Assembly: GCA_023396115.1 (NCBI GenBank) | Contig: JAEWXC010000046.1 | Coordinates: forward strand, 1-56,340 | Origin: Actinomycetes bacterium | GTDB lineage: Bacteria > Actinomycetota > Actinomycetes > Propionibacteriales > Nocardioidaceae | Direction of reading: 5' to 3' | DNA: 56,340 nt | In this document: one piece after another, positions 7,871-16,761 of the stretch | Numbering within the stretch: position 1 is the stretch's first letter | How the letters are laid out: every line of letters begins with the position of its first letter | Program-made: the position numbers and the translations under genes | Notes under the pieces: generated by a model | Database searches by the model: none | Told to the model about the DNA's origin: nothing | The model's input: only the letters and a program-made list of their open reading frames with translations

Positions 7871-8380
7871 TCACCCGGCCACGGTCTCCACCACATCACG
7901 CTCGGGGTCCCACCAGCGCAACCGGTCGGCCACCAGGGTGCGCAGCGGCTCGACCGCGGCCAGCACCTCCAGCGCGTGGGCCACCCGGGCGCGGGGCACC
8001 CGGCGGGCCAGGGTGACGTGCGGGGTCCAGACCGGGTGCCGCAGCGCCGGGACCTGCGCGCGCAGCCGCCCGGTCGCCGCGGCCAGCTCGGGTGTCGGCT
8101 CGACCAGGTGGGCCAGGGTGACCCGGGGCCCGGTCCCCAGCAGCACCAGCCCCCGGACCGTCAGCGGGGTCGGCAGCAGCGGGGCCACCCACTCCACCGC
8201 GGGCGCCACCAGGGCGGGGTCGACCGGACTGGCCGCGACCAGGGTCAGGTGCGGGGCGTTGGTCATCGAGCGGTGCTCGGCCTGGGAGGGCAACCCGGCC
8301 CGGCGCAGTGCCTCCCACTGGGCGAGCACGGCAGAGGCCGAGGGCTCGTCGAAGCTCAGCTCCAGGGCGTGGTCGGGCAC
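7871..8380 (-). CDS. 2'-5' RNA ligase-like 2H phosphoesterase
   Basis: This 169-aa protein has the two HxTx motifs of the 2H phosphoesterase superfamily (PHLTLVAAS near residue 44 and PHVTLARR near residue 120). These enzymes act on 2',3'-cyclic or 2'-5' phosphodiester bonds in RNA or nucleotides. It starts at GTG 8380, only 9 bp after the arsC stop, so it is probably the last gene of the arsenic operon. A link to arsenic metabolism is not known. Confidence 0.88.
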   Translation of the reverse strand: MPDHALELSFDEPSASAVLAQWEALRRAGLPSQAEHRSMTNAPHLTLVAASPVDPALVAPAVEWVAPLLPTPLTVRGLVLLGTGPRVTLAHLVEPTPELAAATGRLRAQVPALRHPVWTPHVTLARRVPRARVAHALEVLAAVEPLRTLVADRLRWWDPERDVVETVAG

Positions 8381-8389
8381 GACGCCACC

Positions 8390-8827
8390 CTAGGCGCGCC
8401 CCTCCAGCAGTGCCGGTCCCAGCTCGATGCCGGGCACCAGCTCGACCAGCAGGGCCCGCACCCGGGCCTCGACGTCGGCGACGATCGCCCGCACCGTGGC
8501 CGCGTCCTGGCCCTTCGGGTCGTCCAGCGGCCAGTCCCGGTACGTGGCGCCCGGGACGTAGGGGCAGGTCTCGCCGCACCCCATCGTGACCGCCAGGTCA
8601 CTGCCGGCGATGGTCTCGGCGGTCAGCAGCGTCGGCCGCTCCCCGGAGGTGTCCAGGCCCAGCGACGTCAACAGGTCCGCCACCTCGGGGTGGATCCCCT
8701 GGCCGGGTGCGGTGCCGGCCGACAGGGCCCGGACCCGGCCGCCGGCGTGGTGCTGCATCAGCAGCCGTGCGGCCACGGAACGGCCGCCGTTGGCGCGGCA
8801 GGCGAAGACGACGACAGGGACGCTCAC
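8390..8827 (-). CDS. arsC: arsenate reductase, LMW-PTPase fold
   Basis: This 145-aa protein reduces arsenate to arsenite. The CX5R(S) loop is CRANGGRS (Cys10-Arg16). A second cysteine pair occurs in TMGCGETCPYVPG (Cys84, Cys88), typical of thioredoxin- or mycothiol-linked ArsC. Aspartate in YRDWPLDDP matches the general acid. It starts at GTG 8827, overlapping the acr3 stop (GTGA). In an actinobacterium the electron donor is probably mycothiol/mycoredoxin or thioredoxin. Confidence 0.93.
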   Translation of the reverse strand: MSVPVVVFACRANGGRSVAARLLMQHHAGGRVRALSAGTAPGQGIHPEVADLLTSLGLDTSGERPTLLTAETIAGSDLAVTMGCGETCPYVPGATYRDWPLDDPKGQDAATVRAIVADVEARVRALLVELVPGIELGPALLEGRA

Positions 8828-9903
8828 GGCTGACCTCCGGTGAAGTGGCGGCGGGTGCGCAGGCCGACGTGCACCAGCGCGACCAGGACGGGGACCTCGA
8901 TCAACGGGCCGACGACGCCGGCCAACGCCTGCGGGCTGGCGACCCCGAACACGGCGATGGTCACCGCGATCGCCAGCTCGAAGTTGTTGCCCGCCGCGGT
9001 GAACGCGACGCTGGTGGCGCGCTCGTAGCCCAACCCGACCCGGTGCGCGAGCAGCATCGAACCGCCCCACATCAGCACGAAGTAGACCAGCAGCGGCAGG
9101 GCGATCCGCACCACGTCGAGCGGCTGCTCGGTGATCGCGGCGCCCTGCAGGGTGAACAGCACCACCACGGTGAACAGCAGTCCGTACAGCGCCCACGGGC
9201 CGATCCGCGGCAGGAAGCGCTCCTCGTAGGCCTGCCGCCCCCACCGGGCCTCCCCGAAGCGGCGCGTCGCCCAGCCGGCCAGCAGCGGGACCCCGAGGAA
9301 GACCAGCACGCTGCCCGCGACCACCCAGGGCGACACCTCCAGCCCGTCGCCGGGCAGCCCCAGCCAGCCGGGCAGCAGGTCCAGGTAGAACCAGCCGAGC
9401 ACCGCGAACATCAGCACCTGGAAGACGGAGTTGAGCGCGACCAGCACCGCCGCCGCCTCCCGGTCGCCGCCGGCCAGGTCGTTCCAGATCACCACCATCG
9501 CGATGCACCGGGCCAGTCCGACCACGATCAGCCCGGTCCGGAACTCCGGCAGGTCGGGCAGGAAGATCCAGGCCAGCGCGAACATCACCGCCGGGCCGAC
9601 CAGCCAGTTCAGCACCAGCGACAGCACCATCGTGCGGCGGTCGCGGGCCACCTGGGCGACCTCGTCGTAGCGGACCTTGGCCAGCACCGGGTACATCATC
9701 ACCAGCAGGCCCAGGGCGATCGGCAGCGACAGCGAACCCACGCGCACCGCGTCCAGGCCGTCGGCGACCGCCGGCCCCCAGCGGCCCAGCAGCAGCCCGG
9801 CGACCATCGCCAACCCGATCCACAGCGCCAGGTAGCGGTCCAGGGTGGACAGGCGTGCCGCCGTCGGGGCGGTGCCGGTGCCGGTGCTCGTGCCGGTGCT
9901 CAC
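8824..9903 (-). CDS. acr3: ACR3-family arsenite efflux transporter
   Basis: This 359-aa protein has ten membrane helices. The family signature with its conserved cysteine is present (GLARCIAMVVIWNDLAGG), as is TAAGNNFELAIAV in the second half. It exports arsenite made by ArsC. The GTG start at 9903 overlaps the arsM stop; the N-terminus is a Ser/Thr/Gly repeat (STGTSTGTGT) from a short DNA repeat. The frame stays open far upstream, but that part is antisense noise within arsM. Confidence 0.93.
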   Translation of the reverse strand: MSTGTSTGTGTAPTAARLSTLDRYLALWIGLAMVAGLLLGRWGPAVADGLDAVRVGSLSLPIALGLLVMMYPVLAKVRYDEVAQVARDRRTMVLSLVLNWLVGPAVMFALAWIFLPDLPEFRTGLIVVGLARCIAMVVIWNDLAGGDREAAAVLVALNSVFQVLMFAVLGWFYLDLLPGWLGLPGDGLEVSPWVVAGSVLVFLGVPLLAGWATRRFGEARWGRQAYEERFLPRIGPWALYGLLFTVVVLFTLQGAAITEQPLDVVRIALPLLVYFVLMWGGSMLLAHRVGLGYERATSVAFTAAGNNFELAIAVTIAVFGVASPQALAGVVGPLIEVPVLVALVHVGLRTRRHFTGGQP

Positions 9904-10706
9904 GCGGGTCGGGTGGCGCGGACGATCGCGCCGTGCATCCCGGGGGCTGCCTCGTGGGTGAACTCCACCTCGGCGTCGACGAATCCCGCCGCCGCCAGGC
10001 CGTCGAGGTACTCCTGGCGGGACAGGGCGCCGGCGATGCAGCCGACCCACGAGCCCCGCTCGGCACGCTCGGCGGGGTCCAGGTGGTCCTCGGCGACCAC
10101 GTCGGAGATCCCGATCCGGCCGCCGGGGGCCAGCACCCGGAACATCTCGGCCAGCACGGCCGGCTTGTCGGTCGACAGGTTGATCACGCAGTTGGAGATG
10201 ACCACGTCGACCGCGCCGTCGGGCAGGGGCACGTCCTCGATGGTGCCGTGCAGGAACTCGACGTTCTCGACCCCGGCCGCCTGGGCGTTGCGGCGCGCCA
10301 GCTCGAGCATCTCCTCGGTCATGTCGACGCCCCAGGCGAAGCCCTGCGGCCCGACCCGGCGGGCCGAGAGCAGCACGTCGATGCCGCCGCCCGAGCCGAG
10401 GTCGAGCACCCGCTCCCCGGCGGCCAGGGCCGCGACCGCGGTCGGGTTGCCGCAGCCCAGGCTCGCGGCCAGGGCCTCCACGGGCAGGTCGGCCTGCTGG
10501 TCGGCGGCGTAGAGGTCCGCCCCGAACGACGCGCCCAGGTCGCTGTCGGTGGGCGCGGTGCCCGAGCAGCACGACGTCGCGCAGGAGTCCTCGACCACCT
10601 GCAGCGCGTCGTTGAGCTGCCGGTTGTCGGCTCCGTCGCTCACGGCGGTGGCGGCTCCGGCGTAGCGGCGCCGCACCTCGTCACGCAGTTCCTCGTTCCC
10701 GGCCAC
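9900..10706 (-). CDS. arsM: arsenite S-adenosylmethionine methyltransferase
   Basis: This 268-aa class I methyltransferase has motif I LDLGSGGGID and the ArsM-type cysteines: DSCATSCCSG near the N-terminus, SLGCGNPTAV, SNCVINL and GCIAGA. It methylates As(III). The start is placed at GTG 10706, which has a good RBS (AGGGAG) six bases upstream. A longer frame to 10742 would run through the palindromic operator and is unlikely. It is the first gene of arsM-acr3-arsC. Confidence 0.92.
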   Translation of the reverse strand: MAGNEELRDEVRRRYAGAATAVSDGADNRQLNDALQVVEDSCATSCCSGTAPTDSDLGASFGADLYAADQQADLPVEALAASLGCGNPTAVAALAAGERVLDLGSGGGIDVLLSARRVGPQGFAWGVDMTEEMLELARRNAQAAGVENVEFLHGTIEDVPLPDGAVDVVISNCVINLSTDKPAVLAEMFRVLAPGGRIGISDVVAEDHLDPAERAERGSWVGCIAGALSRQEYLDGLAAAGFVDAEVEFTHEAAPGMHGAIVRATRPA

Positions 10707-10794
10707 GGCCAGCTCCCTTTCGATGGATGAACGTCGATGCATCGATCCTTCTCGATCTATCGAAGGATGTCAATGCATGGGGTAGCGTGGCGTC
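10707..10794. promoter_or_regulatory. divergent arsM/arsR promoter with ArsR operators
   Basis: This 88-bp AT-richer spacer holds a perfect 12-bp palindrome TCGATGCATCGA (10734-10745) and a second dyad ATCCTTC (10745-10751) / GAAGGAT (10762-10768). Both lie between the divergent starts, so one ArsR-bound region could control both directions. Confidence 0.65.
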
Positions 10795-11169
10795 GTGCCC
10801 ACCCAGCTCCCGCTCCTCCCCGACCAGTCGCCCGACGGACCGCAGGCCGACCTGGCCGGTGGCTGCTGCTCGTCGGTGACCTCCGGGGTGCTGTCGACCG
10901 ACGAGGCCGACCGGCTCGCCCGGGTGTTCAAGGCGCTGGGCGACCCGACCCGGGTCCGGCTGCTCTCCCTCATCGCCGCCCAGCCCGAGCGTGAGGCCTG
11001 CATCTGCGACCTGGTGGACCCGGTCGGCCTCTCCCAACCCACCGTCTCGCACCACATGAAGCAGCTGGTCGACGCCGGCCTGGTGGTCCGGGAGCAGCGC
11101 GGACGCTGGGCCTTCTACCGGGTGGTCGAGGAGACCCTGACCTTGCTGAGCCGTGCGCTGCGCCCCTGA
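10795..11169 (+). CDS. arsR: ArsR-family arsenite-responsive repressor
   Basis: This 124-aa winged-helix repressor has its recognition helix in VGLSQPTVSHHMKQLVDAGL. The metalloid-binding CxC is present in EACICDLVD. An extra vicinal pair GGCCSS lies near residue 24, as in corynebacterial ArsR proteins whose As(III) site uses N-terminal cysteines. It starts at GTG 10795 and is divergent from arsM. It should release the arsM and arsR promoters when arsenite binds. Confidence 0.93.
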   Translation: MPTQLPLLPDQSPDGPQADLAGGCCSSVTSGVLSTDEADRLARVFKALGDPTRVRLLSLIAAQPEREACICDLVDPVGLSQPTVSHHMKQLVDAGLVVREQRGRWAFYRVVEETLTLLSRALRP

Positions 11170-11266
11170 GGGCGTGACCCGACGGGTCGTGTCGAGAACC
11201 CGTGGCACAGTTCCGACGTAGCGGTGGACGGGGCGAGACGCGCCCCGCCGACCCTGAGGAGCAGCC

Positions 11267-11653
11267 GTGCGATTCGTCATCCTGATCCACTCCAACCCCC
11301 GTCCCTGGGCACATCCGACCAGCGACCACACCGCCGAGTACCAGGCCCTGCCGCAGGCCACCCGCGACGAGCTGGGTGCGCACTGGGAGAAGGTCTTCGG
11401 CGAGGCCGACGCCAACGGCGAGGTGCTCTACGGCTGCGCGCTCGGGGACCCCGACGCCGCCCGCGTGTTCGGCTACGACCGCGCCCCGATCCCCACCGAC
11501 GGTCCGTACGCGGAGGGCAAGGAGCACCTGGCCGGCTTCTTCGTCATCGAGGTCACCGACCAGGCGCGGGCCGAGGAGATCGCCGCCGCGTTCTCCTGCC
11601 CCGGCGACACCGTCGAGCTGCGCCCGGTGATGCGTCCCGGCTGCGACGCCTGA
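11267..11653 (+). CDS. YCII-related DGPF-domain protein
   Basis: This 128-aa protein of the YCII/DGPF family has the motif TDGPYAEGKEHLAGFFVIE. It starts at GTG 11267. It ends 3 bp before an ECF42-type sigma gene. DGPF proteins are the standard neighbours and likely targets of ECF42 sigma factors, so the two form one unit. The biochemical function of the family is unknown. Confidence 0.85.
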   Translation: MRFVILIHSNPRPWAHPTSDHTAEYQALPQATRDELGAHWEKVFGEADANGEVLYGCALGDPDAARVFGYDRAPIPTDGPYAEGKEHLAGFFVIEVTDQARAEEIAAAFSCPGDTVELRPVMRPGCDA

Positions 11654-11656
11654 CCC

Positions 11657-12898
11657 GTGCGCAGCGCGGTCGAGGAGGTGTGGCGCCGGGAGGCCCCGCA
11701 CGTCCTGGCCGCGCTGCTGCGGCGCGGCGACCCGCTCGTCGAGGTCGAGGACGCCGCCCAGGAGGCGCTGCTGGCCGCCCTCGCCCAGTGGCCCGTCGAG
11801 GGGGTGCCGGACCACCCCCGCGGCTGGCTGGTCCGGGTCGCCTCACGCCGCCTGGTCGACGCCCACCGGGCTGACACGGCCCGGGCCCGACGCGAGCAGG
11901 TTGAGGCGAGTCGGGCCGAGGCGGAACCGGCCGGCGGCTGGGCGGGCCGCACCGGCGACCTCGACGACTCGCTGCAGCTGCTCGTGCTCTGCTGCCACCC
12001 GGCGCTGAGCCCCACCTCGGCGGTCGCGCTGACGCTGCGGGCCGTCGCCGGGCTCACCACCCGACAGGTCGCCGCCGGTCTGCTGGTCCCCGAAGCCACC
12101 GCGGCCCAGCGGATCAGCCGCGCCAAACGGACGCTGCGCAACGCCGGCGCCACCTTCGCCCCGGTGAGCGGCGAGCAATTGCCCGCGCGCCTGCACGCGG
12201 TGCGGCACGTCCTGCACCTGACCTACACCGCCGGGTCGACGCTCCCCGAGGGCTCGGACCTGCTCGACCCGGACCTGACCACCGAGGCGATCCGGCTCAC
12301 CGAGCGGCTGCACCGCGCCCTGCCGCGCGACGACGAGACCACCGGACTGCTGGCCCTGATGCTGCTCGTCGAGGCACGGGCGGGCGCCCGCACCGACGCC
12401 GGTCGTCTGGTGCCCCTGGGCGAGCAGGACCGGACCCGGTGGGACCACGCGCTGATCGACCGGGGCGTCGCGCTGCTCGAGCCGGTGCTCGCCGACGGTC
12501 CGGTCGGACCGTTCCAGCTCCAGGCAGCGATCGCGGCGGTGCACGCAACCGCCCCCACGTTCGAGGCGACCGACTGGCCCCAGGTGCTGGAGCTCTACGC
12601 GATGCTGCGCCGGGTGGCCCCCGGACCGGCCGTCGACCTGGGCGCCGCGATCGCACGGAGCGAGGTCGAGGGCCCGTCCGCGGGGCTGGCGGCCCTGGCG
12701 CCGCTCCTGGAGCAGCGACCCCGCGACCACCGGGTGCATGCCGCCCGGGCGCACCTGCTGGAGCGGCTCGGGGACCCGGACGCGGCCAGCAGCTACCGCC
12801 GGGCGGCCGCGTTGACCGACTCGATCCCCGAGCAGCGGCACCTGCTCGAACGCGCCGCTCGGCTCGAGTCCCGGGACCCCGGTCCGGAGCAGGTGTGA
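11657..12898 (+). CDS. ECF42-type sigma factor with TPR-like C-terminus
   Basis: This 413-aa sigma factor is much longer than a normal ECF. Region 2 is at about residues 10-75 (VEVEDAAQEALLAALAQW), region 4 at about 105-165 (AVAGLTTRQVAAGLLVPEAT). A C-terminal extension of about 240 residues is rich in helical repeats (RDHRVHAARAHLLERLGDPD). The ECF42 group has this extension and no anti-sigma gene. It starts at GTG 11657. Its partner is the DGPF gene just upstream. Confidence 0.88.
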   Translation: MRSAVEEVWRREAPHVLAALLRRGDPLVEVEDAAQEALLAALAQWPVEGVPDHPRGWLVRVASRRLVDAHRADTARARREQVEASRAEAEPAGGWAGRTGDLDDSLQLLVLCCHPALSPTSAVALTLRAVAGLTTRQVAAGLLVPEATAAQRISRAKRTLRNAGATFAPVSGEQLPARLHAVRHVLHLTYTAGSTLPEGSDLLDPDLTTEAIRLTERLHRALPRDDETTGLLALMLLVEARAGARTDAGRLVPLGEQDRTRWDHALIDRGVALLEPVLADGPVGPFQLQAAIAAVHATAPTFEATDWPQVLELYAMLRRVAPGPAVDLGAAIARSEVEGPSAGLAALAPLLEQRPRDHRVHAARAHLLERLGDPDAASSYRRAAALTDSIPEQRHLLERAARLESRDPGPEQV

Positions 12899-12988
12899 AA
12901 ACCACCCCGTCGGGCAGACCGACCCCATGAACCCGGACCCCTGCTCCCCGGCCGTACGGCACCACCTCGCCCGGTGGGGGCGTCGGGG

Positions 12989-13480
12989 ATGACCCGGGTC
13001 GGGGCGGTGCGCCTGCTGCTCGCGCTGGCGGTGGTCGCGTTCGTGGGCGTGCTGTGGCTGGTCAACGACTCGGGCCACCAGGTGTTCGGCGGCAGGGTCG
13101 AGACCGAGGACGGCTTCCGGGACAGCACGGCGCGGGTGGAGTGCGCCAGCGTGGTCGCCGGCAACGCCCGCCACGAGAACAGCGAGGCCTGGGCGCCGCA
13201 GTCGGTCGAGAAGGACGAGGTGGCCGAGGACGACGGGCACACGTTGTCCCAGCACGGCATCGACGCCGAGGAGGTCGGTGTGGTCTGCGGCCGGGTCCGG
13301 ACCCACACCCTGCTGCTGGCCGGGGGAGCCGCGCTGGTCGGGCTCGCCGCCCTGGGCGGGGTGGGTCTGGTGGTCCTCTCCGGGCGCCACGCTGCCCTGG
13401 TCGCCCAGCTCGACGACGCGCGGCGACGGGCCGAGGCCGAGGTGCGCCGGCGCGAAGCCGTGGACCGCACCCCGGACTGA
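12989..13480 (+). CDS. hypothetical membrane protein, two TM
   Basis: This 163-aa protein has membrane segments near residues 5-23 (VRLLLALAVVAFVGVLWLV) and 104-127 (LLLAGGAALVGLAALGGVGL). Between them is an extracytoplasmic loop of about 80 residues with two cysteines. The cytoplasmic tail is helical and charged. It resembles no family I recognise. It is convergent with the GGDEF gene, 20 bp away. Confidence 0.65.
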   Translation: MTRVGAVRLLLALAVVAFVGVLWLVNDSGHQVFGGRVETEDGFRDSTARVECASVVAGNARHENSEAWAPQSVEKDEVAEDDGHTLSQHGIDAEEVGVVCGRVRTHTLLLAGGAALVGLAALGGVGLVVLSGRHAALVAQLDDARRRAEAEVRRREAVDRTPD

Positions 13481-13500
13481 ACCGGCTGCGACGCGGGGTC

Positions 13501-14520
13501 TCAGCCGCGGGCGCGCGCCTCCCGCTTCGCGGTGTACATCGCGGCGTCGGCACGACGGAACGCCTCCGCCAGGGTGTGCACCCCCGGGCCGGCGAACGCG
13601 TATCCCAGCGAGGCGCTGATCCCCTCGGCCGCCAGCGCCGCGGAGAACCGGGTGAAGTGCGCGTCCAGGTCCGAGGTGGCCACCGAGTTGGTGAGCACGG
13701 TGAACTCGTCGCCGCCGTAGCGGGCCACCCGGTCCCGCTCGTTGGCCACCCGCAGCAGCGTGTCGGCGGCCCGGCGGAGCAGCTGGTCCCCGGCGTCGTG
13801 CCCCTCGGTGTCGTTGACCTGCTTGAGTCCGTCCAGGTCGATCACCGCCACCGCCACCGGGTCGCCGAACGCGTCCACCCGGCGCTGGGCGTCGGCGGTC
13901 ACGCCCCGCCAGCCGCGCCGGTTCAGCAGCCCGGTGAGGTCGTCGGTCTCGGCCAGCGCCGCGGACAGGTCCTGGTCGCGGCGGACCCGGTCGGCCACCC
14001 GCGAGGCGGCCAGCTGGGCCGAGAGCAGCGAGCTGAACAGCTGCACCAGCTCGGCGTCCACCACCGATGAGTCCGCCAACGGCTCCGGGTCGACCCCGCA
14101 CAGCACCCCGAACAGCTCGTCGTGGTCGTCGGTGATCGGGTACCCGACGTAGGCCCGGACCGCGCCGGCGTGCGGCAGCGTCGCGTACGCCGGGTCGCGG
14201 GTCGAGTCCGGCACCACGTGCGCGGCGCCCCCGGTCATCCGCTGGCAGAAGGAGATGTCCCACGGCACCCGCGCCCCCGGATGGATCAGCTGGTCGTGGT
14301 GGACGTGCACGTGCACCTGCTCGCCCCCGGCGACCCGGGAGACCGACCAGTCACGCAGCGGCGTGTGCCGGCTCAGGTAGTCGACCACCCCGCGGGCGGC
14401 GTGAGCGAAGAGGTCGGCGCCGTCCTGCTCGGCCGACGGTGCCGGCTGGCCGGTCGAGGTCGCGGGGTGCTGCGGGTTCTGCGCCGAGGGGAGGTGCTCG
14501 TCGTGCATGTCCACCATCAT
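13501..14520 (-). CDS. GAF-GGDEF diguanylate cyclase
   Basis: This protein of about 339 aa has a GAF-like sensor at residues 30-175 (HPGARVPWDISFCQRMTGG, VRAYVGYPI) and a GGDEF domain at residues 185-335. The active-site loop RYGGDEF is intact, so cyclic di-GMP synthesis is expected. No upstream RxxD inhibitory site is obvious. Start choice is uncertain: ATG 14520, ATG 14508 and GTG 14532 are all possible. No membrane segment is seen, so the sensor is cytoplasmic. Confidence 0.88.
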   Translation of the reverse strand: MMVDMHDEHLPSAQNPQHPATSTGQPAPSAEQDGADLFAHAARGVVDYLSRHTPLRDWSVSRVAGGEQVHVHVHHDQLIHPGARVPWDISFCQRMTGGAAHVVPDSTRDPAYATLPHAGAVRAYVGYPITDDHDELFGVLCGVDPEPLADSSVVDAELVQLFSSLLSAQLAASRVADRVRRDQDLSAALAETDDLTGLLNRRGWRGVTADAQRRVDAFGDPVAVAVIDLDGLKQVNDTEGHDAGDQLLRRAADTLLRVANERDRVARYGGDEFTVLTNSVATSDLDAHFTRFSAALAAEGISASLGYAFAGPGVHTLAEAFRRADAAMYTAKREARARG

Positions 14521-14633
14521 GGCGCGGCACACCAGAGCCGCAACGACCCGGCCTGCCGGGGTGTCGGGAACGTGTGACGTGGGTAGGAGGGCGGTGGCCG
14601 CACCCCGCAGCCACGCTCCCCGAGGAGGTCACC

Positions 14634-15083
14634 GTGCAGATCACCGTGCACGCCAGCTCGCCGGCAGCCTGCGGTCACACCGCGGTCGAGGACTACCTCA
14701 ACCACGCGATGCCACCGGTCGGTGCCGCGATCCGGACCGTCGAGGTCGAGCTGCTCCTCACCGGGGGGCGGGGCGAGTCGCTGCGCCGGCCGCGGATCTC
14801 CGTGCGTCGGCTGCGGCGCCGGATCGACCTGGGCGTGGTCAGCACGCTGTCGGCCCAGGAACTGGCCGGCACCAGCACCAGCCCCGAGCTGTTCGGGCGT
14901 GCGGTGCGCGAGGTCGTGGCCGCGATGGCGGCGATCCCCGGGCGGATGCACCGCCGCGACGACCTGGACTTCCTGGCCCTCGGGGCGCACCTGACCGACC
15001 GGGTCGCCCAGCTCCCGGGTGACGCCCTGGAGCTGCACCGGATCCTGGACCGCTGCCGCGCCGGTCAGCTCCTCGCGTCCTGA
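14634..15083 (+). CDS. hypothetical protein
   Basis: This 149-aa soluble, arginine-rich protein starts at GTG 14634, seven bases after a strong RBS (GAGGAGG). It is about equally alpha and beta in appearance, has no membrane segment, and matches no family I recognise. It is divergent from the GGDEF gene with a spacer of about 110 bp. Confidence 0.6.
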   Translation: MQITVHASSPAACGHTAVEDYLNHAMPPVGAAIRTVEVELLLTGGRGESLRRPRISVRRLRRRIDLGVVSTLSAQELAGTSTSPELFGRAVREVVAAMAAIPGRMHRRDDLDFLALGAHLTDRVAQLPGDALELHRILDRCRAGQLLAS

Positions 15084-15121
15084 CCCCCTGACCCGGCCCG
15101 ACGTCGTCGCGCGCCCCTAGG

Positions 15122-15856
15122 GTGGGCGAGGTGTACCTGGAGAACATCGTCTTCGACGCCGTCGACCCCCGCCTGGTGGGGCAGTACTGGGAGGCGGTGC
15201 TCGGCACCGAGCCGCTGACCGATGAGCCCGGTGGCTACGAGACCCGGCTCGAACTGCCCGACGGCCCCGTGCTCGACCTCTGCTTCCAGCAGGTCGCCGG
15301 ACCGGTCACCGGCCCCGAGCGGCTGCACCTGGGCCTGACCGGCGACGCCGGACTCGGCTCCCCGGTGCTGCGGGCCGAGGGTGCGGCCCACGAGATGGCC
15401 GACCCGGCCGGCAACACCTTCACCGTGGAGGCCGCCCCCGGACCGTTGCGGCTCAGCACGCTCGACCTGGAGGTCGCCGACCCGGGCGCCGCGGTGGAGT
15501 TCTGGGCGTGGATCTCCGGGTGGGAGCCGGTCCCCGGCCGGCAGGCGCTGCGTCACCCCTCGGGCCTGGGCCCGGTGCTGGCGATGGTGCCCCAGACCGG
15601 ACCGGGCACCGTCGGCAAGAACCGGATCCACCTCGACGTGCGGCTGGAGCCCGCCGACGACCTCACCGCGATCCTGGCGGCCCTGGTCGAGCGCGGCGGG
15701 CAGGAGCTGCACCCCGGGTGGGGCGAGCTGCCGTGGCGCACCTGTGCCGACCCCTCGGGCAACGAGTTCTGCCTGCTGCCCGCGCGGTCCAGCCCGGACG
15801 TCGCCCCGGCCGACCTGGCCGAGGTGCTCGCCCCGTTGACCGGCGGCCCGGCGTGA
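15122..15856 (+). CDS. tandem VOC-domain protein
   Basis: This 244-aa protein has two VOC domains (residues 4-105 and 110-225). Each repeats the pattern start-of-strand, FDAVDP...VGQYWEAVLG or LEVADP...VEFWAWISGW, and ends ADPAGNTFTVE or CADPSGNEFCLLP. It is probably a metal-dependent lyase, dioxygenase or resistance protein; the substrate is unknown. It starts at GTG 15122 (GTG 15131 is possible). Its stop overlaps the RidA gene start. Confidence 0.83.
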   Translation: MGEVYLENIVFDAVDPRLVGQYWEAVLGTEPLTDEPGGYETRLELPDGPVLDLCFQQVAGPVTGPERLHLGLTGDAGLGSPVLRAEGAAHEMADPAGNTFTVEAAPGPLRLSTLDLEVADPGAAVEFWAWISGWEPVPGRQALRHPSGLGPVLAMVPQTGPGTVGKNRIHLDVRLEPADDLTAILAALVERGGQELHPGWGELPWRTCADPSGNEFCLLPARSSPDVAPADLAEVLAPLTGGPA

Positions 15857-16257
15857 GCGCGGTCCGTCTGGTCCGTTCCGCCGAACTCTTCGGGGGCGCC
15901 CCGTACGCCTACGCGGCCACCGCCCCGGCGCACGCCCGGGTGCTGCAGTTGGCGGGCTCCTGCCCCCTCGACGTGGCCGGACGCGTGGTCGGGCCCGGCG
16001 ACGTCGCCGCCCAGACCCGCCAGTGCCTGGCCAACCTCGGCACCGTCCTGGCCGAGTGCGGCGCCGGCCTCAGCGACGTTCTCGGCACCCGGGTACTGGT
16101 GGCCAGCACCGACCGGGCCGACCTGCTCGCCGCGTGGGAGGTGGTCGCCAGCGCGTTCGGCGAGCACGACGTCCCGAGCACGCTGCTGGGGGTCACCGTG
16201 CTGGGGTACGAGGGGCAGCTGGTGGAGATCGAGGCCGTCGCGGCGCTGCTCGACTAG
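15853..16257 (+). CDS. RidA-family (YjgF/YER057c) protein
   Basis: This 134-aa protein has the RidA layout, with LQLAGSCPLDVAGRVVGPGD and TLLGVTVLGYEGQLVEIEAVA. RidA enzymes hydrolyse reactive enamines and imines. The usual catalytic arginine of true RidA (R in xxCxR) is not obvious, so it may belong to another subgroup. The GTG start at 15853 overlaps the VOC stop. It is convergent with and overlaps the SRPBCC gene by four bases. Confidence 0.82.
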   Translation: MSAVRLVRSAELFGGAPYAYAATAPAHARVLQLAGSCPLDVAGRVVGPGDVAAQTRQCLANLGTVLAECGAGLSDVLGTRVLVASTDRADLLAAWEVVASAFGEHDVPSTLLGVTVLGYEGQLVEIEAVAALLD

Positions 16258-16652
16258 CGGCCCGGGCCGGTCTCCAGCACCTGCTTCAACGTCACCAGGT
16301 CGGCCTCCACCGCGGCCACGTCGGCGGCGAATTCCTGCGCCGACGCGCCCCGGCGCAGCACCGTGAACACCACCTCGGCGCCGCCCTCGACGGCCAGCAC
16401 CCGGACCGGGTTGTTCATCGTGGTCCCGTCCGGCAGCACCACGTCGTGGTCCAGCACCCGGTGCTCGTTGGCGGGCACGAACCGGACCTCGACGCTCCCG
16501 AACGGGGCGTGGGTGAACCAGCGGCCTTCCTCCTGCCACACCCCGGCGGCCAGTCCGGCGGCCCAGCCGGGCAGCAGCGCGGGGTCGGAGGCGTGGCGGT
16601 ACACCTCGTCGGGGTCGCGGTCGATCCAGACACTCACGTGGCGGCACCTCAT
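16254..16652 (-). CDS. SRPBCC (polyketide cyclase-like) protein
   Basis: This 132-aa START-fold protein opens RHVSVWIDRDPDEVYRHASD, the usual first strand and helix of SRPBCC domains, and ends in the long C-terminal helix DVAAVEADLVTLKQVLET. It probably binds a hydrophobic ligand; no more specific function is visible. It starts at ATG 16652. The frame is open much further upstream, but that region is antisense to the ECF41 gene. Confidence 0.8.
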   Translation of the reverse strand: MRCRHVSVWIDRDPDEVYRHASDPALLPGWAAGLAAGVWQEEGRWFTHAPFGSVEVRFVPANEHRVLDHDVVLPDGTTMNNPVRVLAVEGGAEVVFTVLRRGASAQEFAADVAAVEADLVTLKQVLETGPGR

Positions 16653-16761
16653 CGCTCCAGTCTGCCCTGAGCACGCCGCCCGGGGGCCTTGTAGCACACC
16701 CGGAGGTTTCCCGTGGCGTTTTCCTGGCAATGGTGGAGGAGACACCCACTCGGAGGACGAC

